A DNA stretch of 64,000 nt from Roseiarcus sp963767245 (GTDB lineage Bacteria; Pseudomonadota; Alphaproteobacteria; Rhizobiales; Beijerinckiaceae): contig CAVYDG010000018.1 of assembly GCA_963767245.1 (NCBI GenBank), positions 1 through 64,000 on the forward strand, read 5' to 3'. Below are positions 56,012-64,000 of the stretch, one piece after another (position 1 is the first letter of the stretch; the number at the start of each line of letters is the position of its first letter). A program made the position numbers and the translations under genes. The notes beneath the pieces are model-generated. The model was not told the DNA's origin. It saw nothing but the letters and a program-made list of their open reading frames with translations, and did no database searches.

Positions 56012-56802
56012 GCGCCGCCAGGGGACGGATGAAGCGCAAGGATTACGACACGGCGCTCCGCGAGCTGCAGGTTGAGCTTTGCGGCTTGCAGGAATGGGTC
56101 AAACACAAGGGCCTGCGTGTCGTCGTCGTGTTCGAGGGCCGCGACGCCGCGGGCAAGGGCGGCGTGATCAAGGCGATCACCGAGCGGGTGAGCCCGCGCG
56201 TGTTCCGGGTAGTGGCATTGCCGGCGCCGTCCGACCGCGAGAAGTCGCAGCTCTACCTGCAGCGCTACGTTCCCCATCTGCCGGCGGCCGGCGAGGTCGT
56301 GATCTTCGATCGGAGCTGGTACAATCGGGCTGGCGTCGAGGTCGTGATGGGCTTCTGCACCGAAGCGCAGCACCGCCGCTTCCTGATCCTCTGTCCCGAG
56401 TTCGAGCATGTCATCGTCGACGACGGGATATTCCTCGTCAAATTCTGGCTCGAGGTGAGCGACGCTGAGCAGGAGCGCCGGTTCGAGGCCCGGATCAAGG
56501 ATCCGCTGCGCCAGTGGAAACTGAGTCCGATGGACCTGTCGTCGCGCGGGAAGTGGTATGAATATTCGCGGGCCCGGGACACCATGCTGAAGGCCACGGA
56601 CACCAAGTGGGCGCCCTGGACGATCGTGCCGTCGGACGACAAGCAGCGGGCGCGTCTCAACTGCATCCGCCACTTGCTCAAGGTGGTTCCTCGCGAGGAC
56701 GCGCCTCGCATGAAGGTCAAGCTGCCCAAGCGCTCGAAGAAGGGCGCCTATGACGACGTGGGGTCGCTCAAGGGTTTTGGGTTCGTGGAGGACAGGGCCT
56801 GA
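56008..56802 (+). CDS. ppk2: Polyphosphate kinase 2 family protein
   Basis: A 264-residue PPK2 that uses polyphosphate to phosphorylate nucleotides. Walker A is VFEGRDAAGKGGVIKAI (residues 42-58), the lid segment is REKSQLYLQRYVPHLPA, and Walker B is VIFDRSWYNRAGVEVVMGFC. The C-terminus has WTIVPSDDKQRARLNCIRHL. A downstream ATG at 56029 with AGGGG is an alternative start that gives the common MKRKDY beginning. It is convergent with the P-type ATPase, two bases apart. Confidence 0.92.
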   Translation: MSAARGRMKRKDYDTALRELQVELCGLQEWVKHKGLRVVVVFEGRDAAGKGGVIKAITERVSPRVFRVVALPAPSDREKSQLYLQRYVPHLPAAGEVVIFDRSWYNRAGVEVVMGFCTEAQHRRFLILCPEFEHVIVDDGIFLVKFWLEVSDAEQERRFEARIKDPLRQWKLSPMDLSSRGKWYEYSRARDTMLKATDTKWAPWTIVPSDDKQRARLNCIRHLLKVVPREDAPRMKVKLPKRSKKGAYDDVGSLKGFGFVEDRA

Positions 56803-56805
56803 CGC

Positions 56806-58986
56806 TCACGCCGGCGCCGCTTCGAGTGCGGACCGGCGCGACCTCAGAGCGCGGATGATCGCCTTCTCGATCTCGACGACGAGGAAGAAGATCAGGCCCC
56901 CGAGGAAGAGCCACGGCCAGACGCCAAAGGGCACACCCTCCGTCTCGAAGAGGTACTGCAGCGGCGGCGCGTAAGTGTAGAGAAGCTGTAGGACCACGAC
57001 CGCGCCGATCCCCGCCGGCAGATACGGGTTGCCGAGATGGGCGAGCGGCGACAGCGACGAGTCGATCTTGAACCGGCTGTTGAGGAGATAGAACACCTGC
57101 CCGATCACGAGCGCGTTGACCGCGACCGTGCGCGCGAGCGGATCGGAGCCGCCTTGCGACTTCATCCAGAAAAACGCCCACAAGGTCAGGATGAGGAGCG
57201 CAGTCCCGACGAAAACGACGCGCCACAGGCCGAAGGCGTCGAGGATCGGACGATCGACCATGCGCGGCGGCCGCCGCATCACGTCGAGTTCGTGCGGCTC
57301 GAACGAAATCACCAGGCCAAGCGCGACCGAGGTCACCATGTTGATCCACAGGATCTGCGGCGCAGTGATCGGCGTCTGGCGCGGCGGATCGATGAGCCCG
57401 ACGAGCCCGAGCAGCACGAGGGTCTTCGGCAGGTCCCCCGGACCCAGGCTGCCCGCCTTCACGCCTGGATCGGGCGCCCACGCCAGAGCCAGCACCCGCT
57501 CGCCCTGCGCGGCGAGAGCGTCGGCGGCCTTGTCGAACTGCGCCCGATCGAGCGGCGGGCGCTTTCCCGAGGCGTCCTCCTGGCGGTCGCAATGGTCCAG
57601 AACGACCTCCGGCGCGCCCTTGACGAGCAGGACCTCACCGCCCTCGGGGGTCTTGTGCAGGGTCGCCATGAACCGGTGCTCCGATTCGAACGGAATGACG
57701 TCGATCCGCGGATAGGCGGCCTGCTCCTTCGCCCGGTCGATCCCGAGCTTGGCGGCGAACGGATAGAGCGCGCCTTCCGTCGGATCGCCTTCGACCTTCC
57801 AGACGCCGTCCTCGCTGCGGAGTTCCGCGTCGTTGCAGAGCGCCGAGACGCGCCCCAGAAGTTCGAGAACGGGGTCCTTGCCGACGGGCGCGCCGTCTTT
57901 GAGCACTTCACCCTCGCTGGCGTAGCCCTGGCCGGTGACCTTGAGCGTTTCGTCGGCGGTTGCGGTCGAGGAGACCATCATTTCCATCAACGTCAAGGTC
58001 CCGGTCTTGTCGGAGCAGATTCGCGCCACGGAACCCAGCGTCTCGACCGCCGGCAGGCGGCGCACGATGGCGTTGCGCGCCGCCATGCGCTGCACGCCGA
58101 TTGCGAGCGTGATCGTGATGAGAGCCGGCAGGCCTTCCGGGATCATGACCGCCTGGAACATGTCGATGAACGGAATGTTCTGGATCAGCCGCCCATAGGC
58201 GAAGGTGATCGCGCTGACGATCAGAATGATGACAGTGATCGCGTAGCCGAACCGCTTGATCTGGAGCAAGAGCGGGGTCTCGAGCGGGCTAACGCCGGCG
58301 AGCATCTGGTTGATGCGCCCGAGTTCGGTGTCGCTTCCCGTGCCGACGACGATTCCGGTCGCGCGGCCAGAAACGACCAGGGTTCCGGAATAGGCCATGC
58401 AAGCGCGATCGCCCACGGTCGCTTTCGCCGAGACGGGGGCAGTCGATTTGTCGGACGGCACCGATTCGCCGGTCAGCGCCGCTTCTTCCGTGCGCAGGTT
58501 CTTGACTTCGACCAGCCGGATGTCGGCCGGGATCTTGTCGCCGGATTCGAGCGACACAATGTCGCCCGGCACGAGCTGTTCGGCCGGGATCATCCCGGTT
58601 TGTCCGTTGCGCAGGGTCCTCGCCTCCGCCGACAGCATGTTGCGGATCGAATTGAGCGACTTCTCCGCCCGGCCTTCCTGGATGAAGCCCAGCAGTCCGT
58701 TGATGATGACGACGCCGAGGATGATCGAGGCGTCGAGCCATAGGCCCATCATCAGCTTGATGAAGCCAGCGGCGATGAGGACATAGACAAGGACATTCTT
58801 GAACTGCATGAGGAAGCGCATGAACGGGCCGCGCTTGTGCGCAGTCGGCAGCAGGTTGAGGCCGTACTGGGCCTGGCGGCGGGCGGCTTCGGCGTCGTCG
58901 AGACCCGCCGTCACGCTGGCGTTGAGCCGCTGGACGGCCTCTTCCGCTGCAAGGGCATGCCACGCGGTCGCTTGTGTCCCGGTCAT
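56806..58986 (-). CDS. Cation P-type ATPase with large internal deletion
   Basis: A 726-residue P2-type ATPase; relatives have about 900. Present are the A-domain TGES (172-175), MIPEGLPALITITLAIGVQR, the phosphorylation site ICSDKTGTLTLMEMM (Asp326), the nucleotide domain with VKGAPEVVLDH, and the last membrane helices. Absent is everything between LIDPPRQ and TPITAPQILW (residues 537/538, near 57375), about 180 residues. That segment includes the TGDHxxTA and MTGDGVNDAPALK motifs and membrane helix 5. A second gap of about seven residues lies just before PEGL. Both gaps are in frame. The pump should be inactive unless the gaps are assembly errors. Confidence 0.85.
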   Translation of the reverse strand: MTGTQATAWHALAAEEAVQRLNASVTAGLDDAEAARRQAQYGLNLLPTAHKRGPFMRFLMQFKNVLVYVLIAAGFIKLMMGLWLDASIILGVVIINGLLGFIQEGRAEKSLNSIRNMLSAEARTLRNGQTGMIPAEQLVPGDIVSLESGDKIPADIRLVEVKNLRTEEAALTGESVPSDKSTAPVSAKATVGDRACMAYSGTLVVSGRATGIVVGTGSDTELGRINQMLAGVSPLETPLLLQIKRFGYAITVIILIVSAITFAYGRLIQNIPFIDMFQAVMIPEGLPALITITLAIGVQRMAARNAIVRRLPAVETLGSVARICSDKTGTLTLMEMMVSSTATADETLKVTGQGYASEGEVLKDGAPVGKDPVLELLGRVSALCNDAELRSEDGVWKVEGDPTEGALYPFAAKLGIDRAKEQAAYPRIDVIPFESEHRFMATLHKTPEGGEVLLVKGAPEVVLDHCDRQEDASGKRPPLDRAQFDKAADALAAQGERVLALAWAPDPGVKAGSLGPGDLPKTLVLLGLVGLIDPPRQTPITAPQILWINMVTSVALGLVISFEPHELDVMRRPPRMVDRPILDAFGLWRVVFVGTALLILTLWAFFWMKSQGGSDPLARTVAVNALVIGQVFYLLNSRFKIDSSLSPLAHLGNPYLPAGIGAVVVLQLLYTYAPPLQYLFETEGVPFGVWPWLFLGGLIFFLVVEIEKAIIRALRSRRSALEAAPA

Positions 58987-60697
58987 CGGTCAAGCTCCAT
59001 GGGCGCGGCGGCGGCCACCTCGAGATGGGCGACCGTGCGCCAGGCGTGATGTGCGAGGCGGTTCAGAAGCGCGACCGCATCGACGCGGGCGATCGCCACG
59101 CTTGCGGTGAGCTTTCCGGACGCCACAATATCGAGTGTGGCGCGGCGATGCGCCGCCTTGAGATCGGCCAGCGCTCTCGCGTCGCCCTCGAGCTGTGCGG
59201 CCACATCGTCGCTGGCGTCGAGCGCGTCCATCGCCGGCGCGCCTGGCGGACTTCTTGCCAAATCGTCTTCCGCCGCGTGGCCCGGTCCGGCGGAGCGCGC
59301 CAGACCAGCCGCGGCCCCCGCGGCCTCGCGCATCGATCGCGCGCATATCACCGCGGCGCTGAGCTCCTCGGGCCCGTCGGTCGCAAGGCCCGCTTTCGTC
59401 GTCGCGCCAACCGCCTCGGCAAGCCGGCTCGCGTGGTCGAGGGCATGGACCGTGCTGGTGTACCAAGCATGGCCTTCCTCCGAAGGCGGCGGGTCGGCTC
59501 TGGACAGAAAATCGCCCGCCTGACGCAAAGCGTCTGAGGCCTGCCCAAGCGTCGCGTCGTCGATCGCCGGGCGAACCGTCCCGCCTTCGACGGCGCCGTC
59601 GAGCGCTTTCGCCGTCGCGAGGCATAGCGTTTCGAGTGCGCGCTCGACCGTCCGGCGTACCGCCTCGACGGCAACCGTGGGCGAACGCAGCGCGGCCGGA
59701 TCGAGATATTTCGCAAACGGCGAGCCTCGCTCCGGCAGAAGCCGCTCGATCAGGCGGGTGAATGGGCCCATCAGCGGCAGGAGGACGGCGACGCCGACCA
59801 CGTTATAGGCGGTGTGGTAGGCGGCGAGCAGGCCCGTCGCATCGATCTCCTGCGACGCCCGGACGATGAGCGGCGTGACAAAAGGAAAAACGACGATCGC
59901 GATCAGCGCGGCGACCAGTTTGAAGGCGATATAGGCGACCGCCAGCCGCTTGGCGGTGCTGGAGGCGCCGATCGCGGCGACCGCGGAAGAGGTCGCGGTG
60001 CCGATGTTCTGGCCAATCACGAGGGCCAATGCCTGATCGAGGCCGACAGCGCCGGCGTAGAGCGCCGAGAGGGTCACCGCGATCGAGGCGGTCGACGACT
60101 GCATGACGGTCGTCAGGACGGCGCCGACCACGACCAGCAGCAGCACATTGGCGAAGCCGGGCAGGTCGATGGAGCCTGCGGCGTTCGTGATCGTGGGCAG
60201 GTCGGACGGATGCAGCGAATTGGCGAGCCCGCCCATGCCCTGCTGAAGCGTCGACAACCCGACCAGGATCAGCGCGAAGCCGGCGATCGCCGCGCCCGCC
60301 GCCGCCAGGCGCCCCGTCCGACCACCTTGAGCAGGGCGCCGACGAAGACGATCGGCAGCGCCCAGGCGGTAAGCGAGATGCGGACCCCGAACGCCGCTAC
60401 CAGCCAACCTGTCCCGGTCGTACCGATATTGGCGCCGAACACGAGGCTTAAGCCCTGCGGGAAGGTCAGGAGCCCGGCGCTGACCAGCCCGATTGTGGTC
60501 ATGGTGGTGGCGCTCGACGATTGCACCAGCAGGGTGATGACCGCGCCCCAGAACGCGCCGAGCAGCGGAGTCGCCGCCGCCTTTTCCATCACCTGCTTCA
60601 AGGCGGTGCCGGCGAGCGCCTTGAGCCCGTCGGTCATCACCGCCATCCCGAGCAGGAACAGGCCGATGCCGCCGACGATCGAAACGATGGTCTCCAA
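58983..60697 (-). pseudogene. Na/Pi cotransporter family protein with PhoU-like domain, frameshifted
   Basis: The N-terminal frame from TTG 60697 (GGGAGG upstream) has GGIGLFLLGMAVMTDGLKAL, then LVQSSSATTMTTIGLVSAGL and VFGANIGTTGTGWLVAAFG. Near 60330 one base is missing from a G run, and the second frame continues with ILVGLSTLQQGMGGLANSL and the mirror repeat TTVMQSSTASIAVTLSALYA, IGQNIGTATSS. A PhoU-like helical tail of about 250 residues follows. The QSSS and QSST repeats are the substrate motifs of the family. Its stop overlaps the P-ATPase start, so the two form an operon. Confidence 0.85.
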
Positions 60698-60809
60698 GTT
60701 TCCTCCCGGCCCCTGTGCGATTCCACAGCGGGGACGCAACCGGTAGCGCGGGAGGAGACGCTTGTCGACCGGACCGCGCCATGACCCGGCGAGCGCGGCC
60801 TTGGAGCGT

Positions 60810-61442
60810 TCAGCGCGAGAGGCTGGCGATATGCCCGATCGCCATGTCGAGCGCGAGCTCCAGCGGCCGGCTTGCGCGCGTCGTCTGCGCCAGCAGGAGG
60901 CCGCCTTGCAGCGCGGCGATGACCGCGGTCGCGAGCTCGGCTGGATTCGCCTCGGCCCTGAGCTCGCCGCGGTCGCGCATCGCGGTCAAGCCCTGCCTGA
61001 AATTCGACTCCCATAACTCGAAGCCGCGCTCGAGCAGGGCACGCGCGCTCTCCGACCGATCGCCGAGTTGGCCGACCAGCGATCCGAGCGGACAGCCGCC
61101 GACCCCGCGCGCGGCCTTGTTCATCGACACCACGGCGTCGCGCCAGCGCCTGAGCCCGTCGAGCGAATCGATCGCCGCCGGACGAGCCGCATCGCCGCCG
61201 GTCACCCGGCGGGTCTGGAACTCGATCACCGCGCGCATCAGCGCGTCCTTGTCGGCGAAGTAATGGTAGAGCTGCGACTTCGAGGTCGCGCTCTCTTCCA
61301 TGATGTCCTCGAGGCTGGTCGCGCTTGCTCCGCGCCGGTAGACGAGGTCCGCCGCCGCCCCGACGATGCGCGCGCGGGTCGCGGCGCCGCGGGCCGTGGG
61401 CGGCCGTGGTTGAGGCGGCTGAGCCTTTTTTTGTCTGCGCAC
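60810..61442 (-). CDS. TetR family transcriptional regulator
   Basis: A 210-residue repressor. The HTH domain covers about residues 20-66 (RARIVGAAADLVYRRGASAT, then SKSQLYHYFADKDALMRAVI), followed by a TetR_C ligand domain (GCPLGSLVGQLGDRS). It is divergent from a peroxiredoxin gene, and two matching palindromes lie between them. It probably represses itself and the peroxiredoxin. Confidence 0.9.
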   Translation of the reverse strand: MRRQKKAQPPQPRPPTARGAATRARIVGAAADLVYRRGASATSLEDIMEESATSKSQLYHYFADKDALMRAVIEFQTRRVTGGDAARPAAIDSLDGLRRWRDAVVSMNKAARGVGGCPLGSLVGQLGDRSESARALLERGFELWESNFRQGLTAMRDRGELRAEANPAELATAVIAALQGGLLLAQTTRASRPLELALDMAIGHIASLSR

Positions 61443-61477
61443 CCGGATGTTCCTTCGCCTCGGCGCAGCCTAGCCGA

Positions 61478-61543
61478 AACTGGACTTGACAGTCCAGTTA
61501 GAAGGTACGAGCGTCGTGTCCGGCTCTGGACCCAGCGGTCCAG
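61478..61543. promoter_or_regulatory. Two tandem operators CTGGAC-N6-GTCCAG
   Basis: The first site (61480-61497, CTGGACTTGACAGTCCAG) extends to perfect 9-bp arms at 61478-61499. The second (61526-61543, CTGGACCCAGCGGTCCAG) has 7-bp arms. Centres are 46 bases apart. The first contains a TTGACA that could be a -35 box of the peroxiredoxin gene. Both fit binding by the divergent TetR regulator. Confidence 0.75.
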
Positions 61544-61560
61544 TCATAGGGAGACTTCCA

Positions 61561-62064
61561 ATGCCTCTTCTGCACAACGGCGACGCCTTTCCGAAGCTCG
61601 ATGTCCCCGCGGTCGGCGGCGGGACGATCGCGCTGCCGGCCGCGCTCGCCGGGTCGTGGGGCGTCATCCTGATCTATCGCGGCGCGTGGTGCCCGTTCTG
61701 CAACGCCCAGCTCGCCGGATTCGCCGCCGAGAAGGAAGCGCTGGACCTTCTTGGCGTGAAGGTGGTCGCGCTCTCGGTAGATGACGAGGCCACCAGCGCC
61801 GCGACCAAGGCGAAGAACCATTTGCAATTCCCGGTCGGCCACAGCGCCAACGCCGACGGGATAGCCGCCGCCACCGGCGCGTTCGTCAACCCGAGCCCGC
61901 ATTTCTTGCAGCCGGCCGGCTTTGTTCTCGCCCCGGACGGCACCGTGAAGGCGGCCGCCTACGCCACGAGCGCCATCGGACGGATGATGGCAAAGGATGT
62001 GGTCGGCTTCGTCGGCTACATGCAATCGGTGGCGGCGAAGGCAGCCGCGGCCGCGGCTGAGTGA
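61561..62064 (+). CDS. AhpC/TSA family peroxiredoxin
   Basis: A 167-residue peroxiredoxin that reduces peroxides in the cytoplasm. The thioredoxin-like core has VILIYRGAWCPFCNAQLAGF, where the CPFC motif holds the active cysteine, and KVVALSVDDEATSAATK, FPVGHSANADG. GGGAGAC lies before ATG 61561. It is controlled from a region with two TetR-type operators. Confidence 0.85.
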   Translation: MPLLHNGDAFPKLDVPAVGGGTIALPAALAGSWGVILIYRGAWCPFCNAQLAGFAAEKEALDLLGVKVVALSVDDEATSAATKAKNHLQFPVGHSANADGIAAATGAFVNPSPHFLQPAGFVLAPDGTVKAAAYATSAIGRMMAKDVVGFVGYMQSVAAKAAAAAAE

Positions 62065-62067
62065 CGG

Positions 62068-63202
62068 CTAGGCTTGCCAGTCGCGCGACCGTCCCACCCG
62101 GAGGAGCGCTCTTCCCCGCGCCCGATAGCTTGCGAACCCGAGCCAGAAGAAGCCGACCAGCATCATCGCCCAGGTCGAAGCCTCGGGAGCCGGGGTCGCC
62201 AGGAAGCCTTGAAGTTCGCCGTCCGGAGCGGAGTAATAACCGACGATATCTCCGAGATTGCTGATTTCGTCCGCTCCGCTATTGTAGACATCGGCGGAGG
62301 GCAGATTGACGTTGAAGTTCAGGTAGTTCCCGTCGAGATACGCGAACGGGAGGAACCCGAATCCAAGAGCGCCCTCAACCGAATAAGATCCGGCCAAGTC
62401 CCCCTCGTCATTGATGCCTGTGCCCAGCGTTCCTACGCCATCTCCGGAGGACGCCGCGGGATCCTGGGGCAGAAGAATGTAACTGTTGGCTCCGAGAGTG
62501 TACAAGAACGTATAGGTCGCGCCCAGCGTGACGCTTTCGCCCCCGCCAGGAATTCGGGGTGATAGTCGGCGGCCCCGTGTAGCTGCCAACGACAACGCCC
62601 GTGTTATTAATGCCGAATGGGACATATGTGGCGCCGGCTGGCAGATTCGGCAGGGTGAAAGTTTCGTATTGATTGTTGGATATGTTGTAGATAAAGCCAA
62701 TGTCGCTCGTGCTTTCTATCGCTTGGCCGACCACGATGCCGTTGTTTGAGATGCCGAACGCCTGCGTGCTGCCGGCGCCCGGGACATTCAGTTCGGTGAA
62801 TGTGCTGTAGTTGCCGTTCGTGTAGAGGAAGCCATGGGCCGCGCCGTCATCGGTGATGTAGGTCCCTACCACATCGCCGGCGTTGTTGACCCCCCAGGCC
62901 GCATTGCACATGGGTCCGTAGCCGCCGCAGCTGCTGTCGGGGTTCGGCGCCAGCGGCGTGAAGACTCCCTGGTTGTCGACAAAGCCGTATTGGAAGCTGC
63001 TTATGTTTGGAGCTGTACCTGTTTGAACGCTGTACTCTCCTACGATGAGGCCGTTGTCGTTGAGGCCAAGGGCTTCGGACGCGATGGAGCCGGGTGGGTC
63101 GACCGGGGAGTAGTAGTATTGCGCAAGCGCTGGAGGGGCGTGAGCAAAAGCGGCGGCTAACGCGAACGAAGCAAGGGAAATTCGCACGTGAATTCGTGAC
63201 AT
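62068..63202 (-). pseudogene. HAF-repeat PEP-CTERM protein, frameshifted
   Basis: The start ATG 63202 opens a signal peptide (SLASFALAAAFAHAPPALAQ). The body consists of repeats such as GLNDNGLIVGEY, GVNNAGDVVGTY, GISNNGIVVGQ, GINNTGVVVGSY, GINDEGDLAGSY, the HAF beta-propeller-like units. Near 62555 a G run has lost a base and the frame changes to GGGESVTLGATYTFLYTLGA. The end is PEASTWAMMLVGFFWLGFAS with basic residues, a PEP-CTERM variant. Joined length is about 378 residues. It is an exported surface or matrix protein. Confidence 0.8.
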
Positions 63203-63430
63203 GATTCGACCCCGAGTGTCGCCGTATCCGCCAAACCCAAACACGCTACATTGCGAATATGTCCAATCATAACGGGTCTGGCAAGTGATAAGGTGAACTG
63301 TCAATCGGGGCCGCATTGCCGCGAACGACGCCCCGCCGGCGATGACCCGTCAGCGTCCACCGAGATCTTTCGGCCCGCGCCGCATGTCATCATCTGGAAC
63401 CCGTCCGTGCCGGGCTCTCGATTCCGTTCC

Positions 63431-64000
63431 TTAGGGTTCCAACCGTAACCCCGCCAGCGTGGCCTTGGCGTCGCGCCATAGCCGCTCGGTGAGGGCGCCG
63501 GCGTCCTCTTCGCGCGCGAGCGCCGCCGCCTGGCCGGCCCAAAGCGGCGAATAGTCGCCAGACCCTCGCTTCTCCCAATAGGCGCGTAGGGGGGCGACCG
63601 CGCCGGTCGCAAGCGGGAAGACAGGTGCGGCGTCGTTCATCGGCCCGAGCTCGCGCATGAAGCGGTTGACAAGGCCGCGCGCCGGGCGGCCGGTGAAGAG
63701 ATTGGTAAGCCGCGTCGCGTTGTCGGTCGCCTCGCGCAGCGCCGCGCGATGAAGCGCGCTTGTCGTCGCCTGCGGCGTCTTCAGATATGCCGTGCCGACC
63801 TGGACCGCGCTGGCGCCAAGCACAAAAACGGCGGCCACGCCCCGTCCGTCCGCTATCCCGCCCGCCGCGATGACCGGCAGGCGAACGGCGTCGACCACCT
63901 GTGGCAGGAGCGCGATCAGGCCCGGTTGGTCGGCGACGTCCTTGCTCAGGAACATGCCGCGATGGCCGCCGGCCTCCGCCCCTTGCGCGATCACCGCGTC
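63431..64000 (-). CDS. Nitronate monooxygenase, partial at window edge
   Basis: The C-terminal 190 residues of an FMN-dependent nitronate monooxygenase (2-nitropropane dioxygenase type). They include IAQGAEAGGHRG, VIAAGGIADGRGVAAVFVLG, ASAVQVGTAYLKTPQA and RLTNLFTGRPARGLVNRFMR. These are the FMN-phosphate-binding and dimer segments. The start lies beyond the right end of the window. Stop codon TAA at 63431. Confidence 0.9.
   Translation of the reverse strand, partial: DAVIAQGAEAGGHRGMFLSKDVADQPGLIALLPQVVDAVRLPVIAAGGIADGRGVAAVFVLGASAVQVGTAYLKTPQATTSALHRAALREATDNATRLTNLFTGRPARGLVNRFMRELGPMNDAAPVFPLATGAVAPLRAYWEKRGSGDYSPLWAGQAAALAREEDAGALTERLWRDAKATLAGLRLEP

Noticed and set aside
57037..58743. 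A 568-codon plus-strand open frame opposite the P-type ATPase
   Set aside because: Low-complexity composition without motifs; it mirrors the ATPase codons, whose TGES, DKTGT and PEGL motifs are unmistakable.

Overview
The window is GC-rich, densely coded chromosomal DNA from an alphaproteobacterium, most likely of the order Hyphomicrobiales (Rhizobiales). The evidence is the codon and base composition, a form I aerobic CO dehydrogenase operon in the gene order known from Oligotropha, several PEP-CTERM sorting tails of the VPEPSTWAM type, an XRE plus SulP gene pair, and intergenic GTCATnCCCGCG repeats typical of this order. The genus cannot be settled by reading. No transposase, integrase, phage gene, CRISPR array or rRNA was seen. 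One tRNA (Lys-UUU) is present.

Layout. Positions 1-19100 hold housekeeping genes (guaC, guaB, sufE, an rsmB-like methyltransferase, lipA, tRNA-Lys) mixed with enzymes (GST, SDR, acyl-CoA dehydrogenase), very small proteins and several broken genes: a G1-family peptidase, a GH88 tail, a SulP transporter and a glycosyltransferase tail. Positions 19168-30057 are catabolic: a cytosine-deaminase-like amidohydrolase with a questin-oxidase-like protein, then a carbohydrate ABC importer, an FGGY kinase, a HAD phosphatase, a BtpA/SgcQ protein and an SDR. Together these look like uptake and use of one unidentified sugar or polyol. Positions 30101-37465 hold an MFS carrier, gamma-glutamyltranspeptidase, dihydropyrimidinase, an SMP-30/isochorismatase fusion and a PBP4-type peptidase. 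Positions 37479-45669 hold coxC-M-S-L-D-E-F on the minus strand, encoding Mo-Cu CO dehydrogenase (electron donor by CO oxidation) and its maturation and sensing proteins. Positions 45959-64000 hold hydrolases, dehydrogenases, a PPK2 kinase, a Na/Pi transporter with a P-type ATPase, a TetR/peroxiredoxin divergent pair, two PEP-CTERM proteins and the end of a nitronate monooxygenase.

Three signals stand out. First, a 16-bp CRP-like palindrome (TGTGACG-NN-CGTCACA, two perfect and one degenerate copy) sits in front of three otherwise unrelated tiny proteins, each time with a -10-like hexamer at the spacing of a class II activator. Second, many genes carry single-base frameshifts, often in G runs, and two transporters also carry larger internal deletions; this is either genome decay or uncorrected sequencing error, and the two need to be separated. 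Third, the 3' end of guaB occurs twice, 1.2 kb apart, on either side of a degraded peptidase gene.
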